Of a stretch of 64,000 bases of DNA, positions 45,059 to 55,847 are shown piece after piece; positions within the stretch are counted from its first letter, which is position 1; each line of letters opens with the position of its first letter. A program made the position numbers and the translations under genes. The notes under the pieces were generated by a model that saw only the letters and a list, made by a program, of their open reading frames with translations, was not told where the DNA came from and did not search any database. This DNA is from Neobacillus pocheonensis. GTDB lineage: Bacteria; Bacillota; Bacilli; Bacillales; Cytobacillaceae. The stretch lies in assembly GCA_023702235.1 (NCBI GenBank), contig JAMQCR010000002.1, positions 62,001-126,000 of the forward strand. The letters run 5' to 3'.

Positions 45059-46680
45059 TTAATTCTTTTGTACCTCTTCTTCCTGTAAATGACGGCGCAG
45101 TATTTTTCCTACAGCAGTTTTCGGAAGCGACTCTCTAAATTCAACAATGCGTGGAACTTTATATCTTGTTAATCGTTCTCTGCACCAGTCCTGAATTTCT
45201 TCTCCTGTTAAAACGGCTCCTTTTTTAACGACGATGGCGACTTTAATCGTCTCGCCGCGATATGGATCTGGGACACCATAAACACACGCTTCAAGTACTG
45301 CCGGATGCTGATAAATGACATCTTCCACTTCAGCTGGATATACATTAAAGCCTCCTGTGATGATCAACTCTTTTTTTCTACCGACGATATAGAAATAGCC
45401 ATCACTGTCCATTTTTCCGATATCACCTGTATGCAGCCAGCCATCACGAATCGTTTTTTCCGTTTCCTCCGGATTCTTCCAGTACCCTTTCATCACCTGT
45501 GGGCTCTTGATGATGATTTCTCCTGGCTCACCAATAGGCATTTCAATTGTTCCTGTAGCGATATCTACAATTTTCACTTCTGCACTTGGCAATGGAATAC
45601 CTATACTCCCTACCTTTCTTATTCCTACTGTAGGGTTTTTAGTTACCCCAGACGTTGCTTCCGATAACCCATACACTTCCAAAATCGGGGCTTCTGCTGT
45701 TTTTTCAAACTGTTTAATTACTTCAATTGGTAAAGGAGCTGATCCACAGAGACAATACTGTAAACATTTCAAGTCATCCTTCTGTAAGTCAGGATGATTC
45801 AATAAGGCTACGTACATTGTTGGTGACCCATAAAAAATGGTTGGTCTATGCAGACGAATCATCTTTAAAATGTAATCCAAATCAAAATTATCGATGAGGT
45901 AATTACGGGCTCCAATCATGATCGCTTCAACTAAATTGTATAATCCCATTACATGGTAAAGCGGCGCAAAACCAAGATTACAGTGGTCCCCTTTCCCCAA
46001 CACCATTTTAGACGCTTCAAATCCTTGATATTGATTGGCTACCAGATTTGCGTGAGTAATACATACTCCCTTTGGACGGCCTGTTGTTCCACTTGTAAAC
46101 AACAAAAATGATATATCCTCCAGTTGAACGTCTCGAAAAAGAAGCTCAGGACTATCTTGGGAAATCCAATAATGTAAATTATCTTCCTCATTTATTTCCT
46201 GATCTGCCGTAATAAATATAACCTCATTAGCCAGGCAATCTTCTCAAGCTTTTCTTTCTGATCCTTAAAAGCAATTAATCCTTTTGACTCCGAATTTCGA
46301 AGAATATGATCCAATTCGGCCGGAGTGTATAAAGGATTGACCAGAACCACAATACCTCCTAAGCGTTGAACGGCGAAAAAAGCAATAACATATTCAAGAC
46401 AATTCGGCACCATGATCGAAATCCGATCACCTTTCCGAAATCCACGTTTGTATAGTGCTGTAGCTACATTCTCGGACTTATTTTTTAGCTCAGAAAAAGT
46501 TAGTTCTCTTTCTCCATCGATGATAGCGACTTTGTCAGGGAGCTTATAAGCGGACTTTTCCAATATATCAAATACAGTGATATTCGGGATTTCAATCTGA
46601 TGCGCGACTCCTTCTGGATAGAAGGAAAGCCATGGTTTATTTGAATAAACTGATCCTGTGTTCTGAATTTCTCTACTCAT
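45059..46680 (-). pseudogene. Acyl-CoA synthetase (AMP-forming), copy 2, one frameshift
   Basis: Two frames give a 540-residue ligase like copy 1. The upstream frame starts NTGSVYSNKPWLSFYPEGVA and ends in EKIAWL; one A is missing near 46226 (then NEVIFITADQEINE). The downstream frame has LLFTSGTTGRPKGV (P-loop), CGSAPLPIE, EVYGLSEATSG, HTGDIGKMDSDG and the catalytic Lys in PKTAVGKILRR. All catalytic motifs are intact in the large C-terminal part. It is the counterpart of the ligase at 4722 in the second module. Confidence 0.85.
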
Positions 46681-46959
46681 ATGTGCACCTCAATATCAAT
46701 TTTTTATATAATTTTACTCTGAATGATTTTATGTCGATTATATAACTTGGTGTAATTCTAGAAAGTTAAGGAGGCAACACAGATGAAGCTGTATTATATT
46801 TTTACTATGGCTCCTTTGTAACTTTGCACTTATAGGTAGAACTGTGTATTAAATAGATATAATGTTGAAAAAATTGTGTTACTTTAAGACTCCTCTCGCC
46901 ATCAAGCTGGTTTTCAAAAGGTAAACAAGTAAAAAAACTATGATACCCTTTCCATTTTT

Positions 46960-47733
46960 TTATTTTGGCTGCATGCGAATTGCACCGTCCAAGCGGATTG
47001 TTTCTCCGTTCAACATTGGATTTTCAATAATCGTTTGGACAAGATGGGCAAATTCACTTGATTTACCTAAACGTTTATTAGGGAATGGAACCATAGCTGC
47101 TAATGCTGCTTTTAGCTCTTCAGTAGCTGTTCCCATCAAAGGTGTTTCAAATAAACCAGGAGCAATCGTCACTACCCGGATTCCATATTCTGCAAGGTCC
47201 CTTGCAATCGGAAGCGTCATCCCAACAATTCCACCTTTAGATGCACTATAGGCAGCTTGACCGATTTGTCCTTCAAAGGCTGCTGCAGAGGCTGTATTGA
47301 CGATTACTCCTCTTTCACCATCCTCATTTGGTTCGTTTAGTGCTATTTTTTCAGCAGCCAGACGAAGGACATTGAAGGTACCGATTAAATTGACATTCAA
47401 CACATGTTTAAACTGATCTAAATTAAATGGACCTCTTTTACTTAACGTTTTTTGAGCACTTCCGATTCCTGCGCAGTTTACGGCAGCAGCAATTTTCCCG
47501 AATTTCCCCATAGCTTGATCTAATGCTGTAACCACATCAGATTCATCAGCTACATTCGTTTTTACAAATAAAACATGTTCATGTCCAAGCTCTTCAACCA
47601 AGTTTTTTCCTCTTTCTTCATTTAAATCAAGAATGAGGGCTTTCCCTCCATTCATAACTATGTTTCTAACCGTATATTCCCCAAGACCTGAAGCTCCGCC
47701 GGTAACTACTGCGACCGTGTTTTTCATTTCCAT
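46960..47733 (-). CDS. HSD10-type 3-hydroxyacyl-CoA dehydrogenase (copy 2)
   Basis: 257 residues, intact. [57 protein letters not shown] with Tyr/Lys of YSASK, and [10 protein letters not shown]. Close to the SDRs at 870 and 48598. It follows a hydratase gene by 56 bases in the order hydratase-SDR, as at 1656-870, so this is a duplicated pair. Expected role as for copy 1. Confidence 0.88.
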   Translation of the reverse strand: MEMKNTVAVVTGGASGLGEYTVRNIVMNGGKALILDLNEERGKNLVEELGHEHVLFVKTNVADESDVVTALDQAMGKFGKIAAAVNCAGIGSAQKTLSKRGPFNLDQFKHVLNVNLIGTFNVLRLAAEKIALNEPNEDGERGVIVNTASAAAFEGQIGQAAYSASKGGIVGMTLPIARDLAEYGIRVVTIAPGLFETPLMGTATEELKAALAAMVPFPNKRLGKSSEFAHLVQTIIENPMLNGETIRLDGAIRMQPK

Positions 47734-47789
47734 TTTTCATCTCTCCTTATTTTTTGTCGGATAAATTTATAAAAATAGAAGACTACTTT

Positions 47790-48572
47790 TTATCTGCCTT
47801 TGAATTGAGGAACGCGTTTCTGAATAAATGCTTGAACTCCCTCAACGGCATCTTCTGTAAGCAAAAGTTCTTGAAATAATTCGCTTTCCCTTACAAGGGC
47901 TTCAATGAATGAAAGTTCAAGGCTTTCGTCTACTGCTTTTTTTATATTTCTAACAGCACTTGGCGGATTACTAGTAATCTTCTTAGCAAGTTTTAGAGCC
48001 GTTTGCAATCCTTCCCCTGCTGGAACGACCCGATTCACTAAACCGATGCGTAAAGCTTCCTCTGCTGAAATATGTTCGCCAGTAAACAACAACTCTTTTG
48101 CTTTTCCCTGTCCGATAAGGCGAGGCAATCGTTGTGTGCCGCCTGCACCAGGAAGCAAGCCAAGTTTTACTTCGGGTACACCAATCAAGACATGCTCTTC
48201 AGCAATCCGAATGTCACAGCATAATGCAAGTTCACAGCCCCCGCCAAGTGCGTGACCGTTTAAGACGGCGATTGTTGGTTTGGAAGCATAATCTATGAAG
48301 TTAAATAACTCTTGTACATCATTCACCTTACCCTTTGGAACAAAATCTGGATTTCCAAGCATATTAGGTATTTCTTTTATGTTGGCTCCAGCGACAAATA
48401 TTTTTTGGCCGGCTCCTGTTAAAATAATAGCTGTCACTTCGTGGTCTGCAATTAGATCCGCATAAACCTCTCCTAATTCTTCTTGAACTGCTGCACCGAA
48501 CGAGTTAACAGGTGGATTGTCAATGGTAAGGATTGCAATCTTTTCTTGTTTTTCAACCTTTACAAATGTCAT
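47790..48572 (-). CDS. Enoyl-CoA hydratase (copy 3, intact)
   Basis: 260 residues from ATG 48572 (MTFVKVEKQEKIAI), with GAGGTG upstream; the open frame extends further upstream but runs into the SDR gene end. AGANIKEIPNMLG has Asn where copies 1 and 2 have Asp (AGADIKEL). GGGCELALCCD and PEVKLGLLPGAGGTQRLPR hold the acid regions. It ends IQKRVPQFK. It sits between two HSD10-type SDRs, giving the order SDR-hydratase-SDR with short spacers and probable co-transcription. Confidence 0.9.
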   Translation of the reverse strand: MTFVKVEKQEKIAILTIDNPPVNSFGAAVQEELGEVYADLIADHEVTAIILTGAGQKIFVAGANIKEIPNMLGNPDFVPKGKVNDVQELFNFIDYASKPTIAVLNGHALGGGCELALCCDIRIAEEHVLIGVPEVKLGLLPGAGGTQRLPRLIGQGKAKELLFTGEHISAEEALRIGLVNRVVPAGEGLQTALKLAKKITSNPPSAVRNIKKAVDESLELSFIEALVRESELFQELLLTEDAVEGVQAFIQKRVPQFKGR

Positions 48573-48597
48573 TTTTTTCACCTCTTCATATTTTTTA

Positions 48598-49371
48598 TTA
48601 CTTCGGCTGCATACGAATCGCACCATCTAACCGGATGGTCTCACCATTTAACATCGGATTCTCAATAATCGTTTGAACAAGGTGAGCATATTCGCTTGGT
48701 CTGCCTAAACGTTTAGGGAATGGAACCATTGCTTCAAGACTTGAAATTAATTTTTCAGGAACATATGCAACTGGTGGAGTCCTAAAGATACCCGGAGCAA
48801 TCGTTATGACACGGATTCCATACTCCGCCAAATCCCTAGCTATTGGAAGCGTCATTCCAACAAGTCCGCCTTTTGAAGCGCTATAAGCAGCTTGGCCGAT
48901 TTGCCCATCAAAAGCTGCGACAGAGGCTGTATTGATAACTACACCTCTTTCACCCTCTTGATTTGGTTCGTTTAAAGCCATTTTTTCGGCAGCGAGGCGA
49001 ATGACATTAAATGCACCTATTAAATTCACTGAAATCGTATTTGTGAAGGTAGCTAAATCATGAGCAATACCTTCTTTATTTAATGTTTTTTTAGCTGGAC
49101 CGACACCTGCACAGTTTACAGCAGCGGTAATTTTTCCGAATTTCACCATTGCTTGCTCTAAGGCCGATGACACCGCACCTTCATCTGTAACATTTGTTTT
49201 TACGTAAAGTACACGATCGTGTCCAAGTTCTTCTACTAAGTTCTTTCCTCTTTCATCATTTAAATCAAGAACGAGCGCTTTTCCACAATGCTCAACAACA
49301 TTTCTTACTGTAGCTTCTCCTAGACCTGAAGCACCGCCGGTTACAACCACTACACTGTTTTTAATATCCAT
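48598..49371 (-). CDS. HSD10-type 3-hydroxyacyl-CoA dehydrogenase (copy 3)
   Basis: 257 residues from ATG 49371 ([20 protein letters not shown]); the upstream extension to 49425 overlaps the preceding gene and is unlikely, and AAGGAGAATCGGAAA precedes the chosen [40 protein letters not shown] and [10 protein letters not shown] are present. The loop before Tyr differs slightly from the other copies ([11 protein letters not shown] instead of a GKK/GTA loop), so substrate range may differ. Confidence 0.88.
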   Translation of the reverse strand: MDIKNSVVVVTGGASGLGEATVRNVVEHCGKALVLDLNDERGKNLVEELGHDRVLYVKTNVTDEGAVSSALEQAMVKFGKITAAVNCAGVGPAKKTLNKEGIAHDLATFTNTISVNLIGAFNVIRLAAEKMALNEPNQEGERGVVINTASVAAFDGQIGQAAYSASKGGLVGMTLPIARDLAEYGIRVITIAPGIFRTPPVAYVPEKLISSLEAMVPFPKRLGRPSEYAHLVQTIIENPMLNGETIRLDGAIRMQPK

Positions 49372-49414
49372 TTTCCGATTCTCCTTATTGATCATCTTTG
49401 ATAATAGATTATTG

Positions 49415-50610
49415 TTATAACCCAAGATTTTTTGCGATAATATTCTTCATTATCTCATTAGATCCTGCAGCGATCGGCATCACGGCGACATCGCGATAAC
49501 GACGAGCAATCTTATACTCTTCCATGAAGCCGTATCCCCCATGCAACTGCAAGCACCGGGCGGCAGTCCGTCTAGCCATATCGGTAATCCACCACTTCGC
49601 CATGGACACTGGAGTGACAATATCTTCACCCTTCATATGGCGAATAACGAGATCATCAAGGAACGAACGAGCCAATGATAATTCAGTGGCCATTTCCGCA
49701 ATTTCGAACTTGGTGTTTTGAAAAGAGCTTATTGGCTTACCAAATGCTTGTCTTTCTTTTACATAGTCAATCGTAGACTTTAACATTTCTTGTGCTGCAG
49801 TGTAGGCTGATGTAGCCATCATAATCCGTTCTTGCTGTAATTTATCCATAAGAATATAGAAGCCTTTGCCTTCTTCGCCGAGTAAATTGGAAATAGGAAC
49901 TCGGACGTCCTCAAAAATGAGTTCCGCTGTATCGGAAGAACGCATCCCCAATTTCTTTAATTTTCGCCTTGAGAGAACCCTGGAGTATCTCCCTCAACCA
50001 TGATTACGCTGACGCCTTTGTGTGCTGGGACTGCATTTGGATCTGTTTTAACGACGACAAAAAATAATTCAGCATTAAAGCCATTCGTTATAAACGTTTT
50101 TTGCCCATTGATCACATAATGATCGCCATCTTTTACCGCTGTTGTGGCCACGCTTGCCAGGTCAGATCCTGTTCCAGGCTCCGTCATCGCAACCGCAGTA
50201 AGGATTTCACCGCTCACACATTTTGGCAAATATTTTTTCTTCTGTTCTTCCGTACCATAAGTTTCTATATAAGGGACCGTAATGGAGCAGTGAATATTTA
50301 TACCAGCCGTACCTGCCCCCAAACGCTCTAATTCTTCCGCTAAAACAAGGTTAAACCCAAAATCGAGCCCAAGACCTCCGTATGCAGGATCAACCTGCGG
50401 GCAGAGAAAGCCTTGCTCTCCCAATTTCTTGTACAGTTCCCGCGGAATGTAACCGTTTTCTTCCCATTCATCATAATAGGGAGCCATCTCTTTTTCGATG
50501 AATTTTTTGACAGATGTTCGAAACATTTCGTGTTCTTGACTGCAATAAGGCAGATCTGTTTTAAATAAGTCAAATATTGATTTAGTTGTTGTCTTTGCTG
50601 CTGCAGACAT
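49415..50610 (-). pseudogene. Acyl-CoA dehydrogenase (LCAD-like, copy 6), one frameshift
   Basis: Two frames give a 398-residue protein. The upstream frame runs to PGFSQG; one C is missing near 49967, then RKLKKLGMRSSDTAEL continues downstream. Motifs include CPQVDPAYGGLGLDFGFN, AMTEPGTGSDLAS, LQQERIMMA, SSFQNTKFEIAEMATEL (intact at the junction broken in copies 1, 2 and 5) and [16 protein letters not shown]. It is very close to copy 3. The SDR at 48598 follows 43 bases downstream. Confidence 0.84.
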
Positions 50611-50752
50611 TCCCCATACCCTCCCTTTAAAATGTTTTGGTTAGACATTTCCTTAAGTAAGTATTTAAAGGTTCTATTAAACTTTTAAGCACTTATTTAC
50701 AAGATTGATATTTCAGATAATTCATTGTATAAGATAAACACAATCGTATTCT

Positions 50753-51931
50753 CTAACCTTTTTTGTACATCGTGACAACTGCAGCTCCGCCAATGCCAAG
50801 GTTATGCTGCAAAGCAATACGAGCGTTTTCCACTTGACGTTTGTCAGCCTGCCCGCGTAATTGCCATACCAATTCCGAACATTGTGCTAATCCTGTTGCT
50901 CCTAGGGGATGACCCTTTGACATAAGACCGCCGGAAGGACCAACTACGTATTTACCACCATATGTGTTATCACCGTTATTAATAAACGTTTCAGCTTCTC
51001 CATCTCCACATAGGCCAAGCCCCTCATAAGTAATGACCTCATTTGTCGTAAAACAGTCATGCAGTTCTATTACATCGACATCATCAGGTCCAATTCCCGC
51101 TTGTTCATAGACTTGTCTTGCAGCTCTCCGTGTCATATCTGCTCCTACTGTATTAATTACATCTTTGAATGAATCGCGTGTATCTGTTACCAATGCTTGT
51201 GCAATAATTTCTACCGCATCCTGAAGACCATGTTTACGGGCAAATTCTTCACTGCATAAAATCGCTGCTGCAGCTCCACAAGATGGAGGACAGGCCATTA
51301 ATCTTGTTAAATAGGGCGGATAGATGACGGGAGCGTTTAAAACTTCCTCCACTGTTAACGGTTTATCAAACATGGAATATGGATTATTAATGGCATGACT
51401 ACGAGTTTTAACGGCAACTTTTGCAAAAATGTCCGGATTTGCGCCATACTTATTGGTATAAGCAATCCCTGCTTCTCCAAAAAATCTAATGGCCCCATTT
51501 TGACCTTTTGTATACGTTAAATCATCAATGCTGTTAAAAAATGCTTCGACAGGATCTTTCCGGTCATCCCAGTGTGATTTCAACACGCCAGGCTGCATCT
51601 CTTCAAATCCGAAAGCAAGGGCACAGTCCACCAAGCCTGATTCTACTGCTTGTCGAGCCAGAAAAATGGCCGTTGATCCAGAAGAGCAGTTGTTATTTAC
51701 ATTAATAAATGGGATGCCGGTCATACCTACTTTGTAAAGTGCTGCCTGGCCGCTTGTACTGTCTCCATAAACGTAGCCTCCAAAAGCCTGTTGGATATCT
51801 TTATAGTCGATACCAGCATCTTTAATGGCAGTTTGTATGGCTTTGGAAGCCATAACATCATAGGATTCTTGTTTACCAGGTTTTACAAACTTTGTCATCC
51901 CTACACCAATAACTTTTACTTTATTTTTCAT
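50753..51931 (-). CDS. SCP-x/lipid-transfer-type thiolase (copy 2, intact)
   Basis: 392 residues. NNNCSSGSTAIFLARQ has the nucleophilic Cys (about 85), MACPPSCGAAAAILCSEEF follows, then [40 protein letters not shown] with the His, and HNLGIGGAAVV. Copy 1 ends GGAC where this has GGAA, so the C-terminal Cys differs between them. It probably cleaves branched or sterol-type 3-oxoacyl-CoA. Sigma-54 promoter P4 is 146 bases upstream; the dehydrogenase at 49415 follows after a gap. Confidence 0.88.
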   Translation of the reverse strand: MKNKVKVIGVGMTKFVKPGKQESYDVMASKAIQTAIKDAGIDYKDIQQAFGGYVYGDSTSGQAALYKVGMTGIPFINVNNNCSSGSTAIFLARQAVESGLVDCALAFGFEEMQPGVLKSHWDDRKDPVEAFFNSIDDLTYTKGQNGAIRFFGEAGIAYTNKYGANPDIFAKVAVKTRSHAINNPYSMFDKPLTVEEVLNAPVIYPPYLTRLMACPPSCGAAAAILCSEEFARKHGLQDAVEIIAQALVTDTRDSFKDVINTVGADMTRRAARQVYEQAGIGPDDVDVIELHDCFTTNEVITYEGLGLCGDGEAETFINNGDNTYGGKYVVGPSGGLMSKGHPLGATGLAQCSELVWQLRGQADKRQVENARIALQHNLGIGGAAVVTMYKKG

Positions 51932-52076
51932 CGGTCCTTATAACTCCCTTCGTTTGTTAAGAAAAAATTGTCATGATTTGACTTTTAGACAAACATTGAA
52001 AGGCAACAAAATTCTTTTTTAATTTATCTGGCCACCTCCTGGATAATTAAAGCATTCATTCTTTCGTTAATTTAGT

Positions 52077-52093
52077 ATGCAAGGACCATGCCA
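52077..52093 (-). promoter_or_regulatory. Sigma-54 (-24/-12) promoter P4
   Basis: Minus strand TGGCATGGTCCTTGCAT upstream of the SCP-x thiolase at 50753; two dyads lie 80-125 bases further upstream. Confidence 0.8.
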
Positions 52094-52170
52094 AGTTATT
52101 GGAATATTGCAGAGGTTATTGTTTTTACTCATAAGTTAAACCTGATTTTCTAATTTACATCGAGTAAATG

Positions 52171-52219
52171 TGTTAGATAAAATTAACAGACAGCCGTAAG
52201 TGTTAATTTTTCTTAACAC
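52171..52219. promoter_or_regulatory. Tandem dyads upstream of P4 (candidate activator sites)
   Basis: Two dyads: TGTTA-N8-TAACA at 52171-52188 and GTGTTAA-N6-TTAACAC at 52200-52219. The second is the best example of the proposed activator half-site pair. The distance to the promoter is typical of sigma-54 enhancers. Confidence 0.58.
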
Positions 52220-52276
52220 CTAAATGTTTTGTGGTAATAATACTTTACACTTTTCTCCTTAGGTTGTTACGTAAAT

Positions 52277-52306
52277 AAAAAGTAGATTCTTGAATCAACT
52301 TTTTAT
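52277..52306 (-). terminator. Terminator after thiolase pseudogene
   Basis: AAAAAGTAGATTC pairs with GAATCAACTTTTT, with one mismatch and a two-base loop, immediately beyond the stop at 52316. Confidence 0.65.
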
Positions 52307-52315
52307 TTAAAATTT

Positions 52316-53413
52316 TTACACCCTTAAATTTTCAACAATTGTAGCGATTCCCTGACCACCGCCAATACAAGCTGTGATTAACCCGTAGCGGCTGCCTCGT
52401 CGCTCCAGTTCATTCATAATTTTTACGGTTAATATTGCTCCAGTACCTCCGATTGGATGACCCAAAGCAATTGCTCCGCCATTAACATTTAATTTTTTTC
52501 TATCGATATTCAACTCTTTTGCAACCGCTAAAGCTTGTGCGGCGAAAGCCTCATTTATTTCAATGAGATCTATATCAGCTAGGGTTAGTCCAGCAAGTTT
52601 AAGTGCTTTGATCGTTGCTGGAACGGGACCAATCCCCATGATCTCAGGAGACACACCAACCGCCGCTAGAGTTACCAGCCGTAACCGTACCGCATTTTTT
52701 GAATATAGGTGATAAAGCTGCCAGTTTTTCTAAACTTGTTAATCGAGGATGTTCATCACGATCAAACAGTATTTTCTCTTTCTTCATCTTGATTTCATAG
52801 GAAACTATTTCGTCTTTAAATTTTCCAGCATTTATGGCATCAGCAGCCTTTTGCTGACTTTCCATTGAGAAATAATCTTGCTCCTCCCGGCTGATGTTGT
52901 ATTTTTCCGCAAGGTTTTCAGCGGTTAATCCCATTGTTAAATGACCATAAACTTCAATTGGCTGTGACCTGGGCTGGCTTTCGGTGTTGGAATCCACAAG
53001 TTCCGCATTACCTGCCTCGTATCCATAGCGGGCTTTTCTTAAATAGTAAGGAGCGTTGCTCATACTCTCTGCTCCGCCTGCCAAAACGATGTCAGACAGT
53101 CCGCAGATTATTTGTTGTGCTGCGTTATTGATAGCTTGGAGACCTGATCCGCATTGACGGTGAACCGTATATCCTGGTACTTGAATTGGAAGTTCCGCTC
53201 TGAGCGCGGCTAGACGTGCTAGATTGGGTACATCAGCGGTTTGTTTAGAATGCCCCCATACACCTCATCCACATCTGCCCCTTGAATTTGACTTCTCTTA
53301 ATTGCCTCCGCAATTACTTTTTCTGATAAGAAATCAACTTCAATATTCTTAAGTGCGCCGCCCATTTTTCCGATTGCTGTGCGGACACCGTCTATAATAA
53401 CTGCATTCTTCAT
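52316..53413 (-). pseudogene. Acetyl-CoA acyltransferase (thiolase) with frameshift and internal deletion
   Basis: Reads MKNAVIIDGVRTAIGKMGGA at the start. A one-base loss in a G run near 53250 breaks the frame; the restored frame continues HSKQTADVPNLARLAALRAE, then CGSGLQAINNAAQ with the nucleophilic Cys. Near 52655, VTAGNSSG joins directly to [12 protein letters not shown], losing about 33 residues (the GLNDGAAAV...KPLA region kept in the thiolase at 28351) and shifting frame. The His region [16 protein letters not shown] and Cys region ACIGGGQG remain. The deletion is too large for a typical base-call error, so this is a true pseudogene. Confidence 0.88.
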
Positions 53414-53428
53414 CTTAAAACCCCGCTT

Positions 53429-54577
53429 TTATAAATACTCGCGTTTTAATTCGCTGGCAATGATGTTTCTCTGTATTTGACTTGTTCCTTCATATATTTT
53501 CGTAATTCGTGCATCGCGATAGAATCTTTCAATAGGATAATCTTTCATATAGCCGATTCCCGCATGGATTTGGACTGCCAAATCTGCAACCCGATTGTAT
53601 ACTTCCGATCCGTAAAGCTTAGCCATTGCCGCTTCTTTTACAACACGCATTCCTTTATCAGTCATCCAAGCGACTCGATAAGTCATCGATCTTAGAAGCT
53701 CTATTTCCATCGCCATATCTGCTAACATATGATTAACAGCTTGTTGTTCAAAAATGGGCTGATTAAACTGGACCCTTTGCAATGCATAGTCCATGCTTAA
53801 CTCGAGCAGTTTCTCACATGACCCCAAGTTTCGAGCCGCAAGCCCTGCACGGCCATTCGCTAATATTTTCAATGCATTAATATACCCTTGACCTTCCTCC
53901 CCAAGGACAATTTCTGCAGGAACCTCGCAATTTTCGAAGAAAAGTTCAGCGGAATGAGAACCGCGAAGTCCCATTTTTTTCTCGACGGAACCGACAATAA
54001 ACCCAGGAAAATCTTTTTCCACTATAAATGAAGTAATTCCTTTTGCCCCTTTACTTGGGTCAGTTACCGCCATTACCGTGAAAACATGTCCCTCCACCGC
54101 ATTGGTAATATAGTGCTTTGACCCATTTAATATATATTTGTCTCCCTTTTTTTCAGCCCTTGTTTTTATATTGGCTGCATTGGACCCAGCGCTTGGCTCG
54201 GTTAAGGCAAAGGCGCCGATCCATTCACCGCTTGCCATCTTTGGAAGATACTTTTCTTTTTGTTCTTTTGTTCCGAGCTCGACAATTCCAACCGATCCAA
54301 TTCCAGTATGTGCGCCGATTAGGGTTGTATAACCATTATGGGTTTTGCCCAGCTCTTCATATATCGCGCATTTCCCAACCATATTTAGTCCAAGACCGCC
54401 ATATTCCTCCGGAATGCTTAACCCGAATAATCCCATTTCCTTTGAAGACTCTAAAATATGGCTAGGGACTTCATCTTTTTCCTCTATTTCCATAGCAACC
54501 TTTTCTACTTCACCTTGAACAAAATTATGGACTGCTTTTTTAAGCAGCTGAATTTCCTCTGGCAATGCAAAATCCAT
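53429..54577 (-). CDS. Acyl-CoA dehydrogenase, classical type
   Basis: 382 residues: [30 protein letters not shown] (about 123-136), [53 protein letters not shown] and the C-terminal catalytic Glu in [18 protein letters not shown]. It is complete and belongs to the MCAD/SCAD-type group, unlike the six LCAD-like copies. It lies between the damaged thiolase and an Hbd gene, completing a beta-oxidation set. ETF is the likely acceptor. Confidence 0.9.
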   Translation of the reverse strand: MDFALPEEIQLLKKAVHNFVQGEVEKVAMEIEEKDEVPSHILESSKEMGLFGLSIPEEYGGLGLNMVGKCAIYEELGKTHNGYTTLIGAHTGIGSVGIVELGTKEQKEKYLPKMASGEWIGAFALTEPSAGSNAANIKTRAEKKGDKYILNGSKHYITNAVEGHVFTVMAVTDPSKGAKGITSFIVEKDFPGFIVGSVEKKMGLRGSHSAELFFENCEVPAEIVLGEEGQGYINALKILANGRAGLAARNLGSCEKLLELSMDYALQRVQFNQPIFEQQAVNHMLADMAMEIELLRSMTYRVAWMTDKGMRVVKEAAMAKLYGSEVYNRVADLAVQIHAGIGYMKDYPIERFYRDARITKIYEGTSQIQRNIIASELKREYL

Positions 54578-54595
54578 TGTAGCTCCTCCTAAATT

Positions 54596-55443
54596 TTATC
54601 TCTCATATTTGTAAAATCCTTGCCCCGTTTTCCGTCCAAGTCGGCCAGCTTTCACATATTTGATTAACAGCGGAAATGGACGGTATTTTTCTCCTAATGT
54701 TTTATAGAGGTATTCCATATTTCGCAGTCGAGTATCTAGTCCCACTAAGTCAGCCAGTTCTAACGGCCCCATTGGATGGTTAAGCCCCAGTTTCATCGCA
54801 CGATCAATGTCCTCGACAGATGCTACGCCTTCCATTAATAGATTCATAGCCTCGTTACCTATTAAACAATTCATGCGACTCGTAACAAATCCTGGAAATT
54901 CATTCACTTCGACTGTTTCTTTGCCTAATTTCTTTCCGATTTCTTTTGCTATTGCCATTGTTTCATCAGATGTCTCAAGCCCTCTAATGATTTCAATCAG
55001 CTTCATCTTATGGACAGGATTAAAAAAATGCATGGCAATGCACTTTTCAGGTCTTAAGGTTTGTGCTGCAATTTCGGTAGGACTCATTGTTGATGTATTG
55101 GTTGCTAGAATGGTATTTTCAGGACAAATTTTGTCTAATTTTTTAAAAATCTCCACTTTCAGTTCCATTAATTCAAAGACAGCTTCGATTACAATATCCG
55201 CTTCCCTTGCCGCGGCTTCCAAATTCGTGGGATATTCAATACTTTGTAATGCATGAGCTACCTGCTCCATTTTTAGATAGCCCTTTTCTGCACTCTTTTG
55301 CATTTCAGTTTCTATGTATAATTTGGCTTTATCCAAATTTTCTTGGCTCACATCATTAATGGAAACACGAAAGCCCCCTAACGCCGATGTATAAGCGATG
55401 CCTCTTCCCATTACACCAGAACCATCTACTGTTAATTTTCCAT
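54596..55443 (-). pseudogene. 3-hydroxyacyl-CoA dehydrogenase with N-terminal frameshift
   Basis: The intact frame (to 55411) begins MGRGIAYTSALGGFRVS, which is inside the Rossmann motif. Upstream, ATG 55443 (AAGGGG nine bases before) reads MEKLTVDGSGVMGRG if one A is added near 55437, restoring GxGxxG and about 282 residues. The rest is standard: SNTSTMSPTEIAA, AMHFFNPVHKMKLIE, NEFPGFVTSRMN, NHPMGPLELADLVGLD. Without the repair, the NAD-binding glycine loop is incomplete. It is first in the run Hbd, dehydrogenase, thiolase; the shared box lies upstream at 55544. Confidence 0.8.
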
Positions 55444-55543
55444 TAGTGCAGCCCCTTGATCTTTGAATTCTTTAGTTAGGTGATTTTAGATTCACAATTA
55501 TAAGAATCTTTTCATTAATAATAATTTCTTAATATAATATTTT

Positions 55544-55561
55544 AAAGTTTAGAATTTAAAA
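55544..55561 (-). promoter_or_regulatory. Shared 18-bp upstream box, copy d
   Basis: AAAGTTTAGAATTTAAAA, about 100 bases upstream of the Hbd start, with AAGAATCTT 35 bases nearer the gene as in copy a. The rest of 55444-55794 has no gene. Confidence 0.45.
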
Positions 55562-55847
55562 GGATAAGTTAAGTAAATTAAAAGAAAAAAGTGAGTATTC
55601 TTTAGCTTTACCATATAGTAATAGATACAACATTCGAAATTTGTTTATTTGATGGGATTTGAAGTAATAAAGAGGATTCCAGTAACCAATGTAATCCTGA
55701 TATTTATCAGACCTTAGAAACGGAATTTTAAATAATTAAAAAGATTCATCATCACTTTTTGTGAAAATAACACAAAAATAGGTAAACACTTATGAATTCC
55801 TGGCAATAATGTTAGTTACCCAACAAACATTAATAGGAGGTTATCAC

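Noticed and set aside
46784..46822. Twelve-codon frame MKLYYIFTMAPL (plus) after AAGGAGG
   Set aside because: The ribosome-like site is good, but the frame is very short and no plus-strand gene follows; probably chance in an AT-rich gap.
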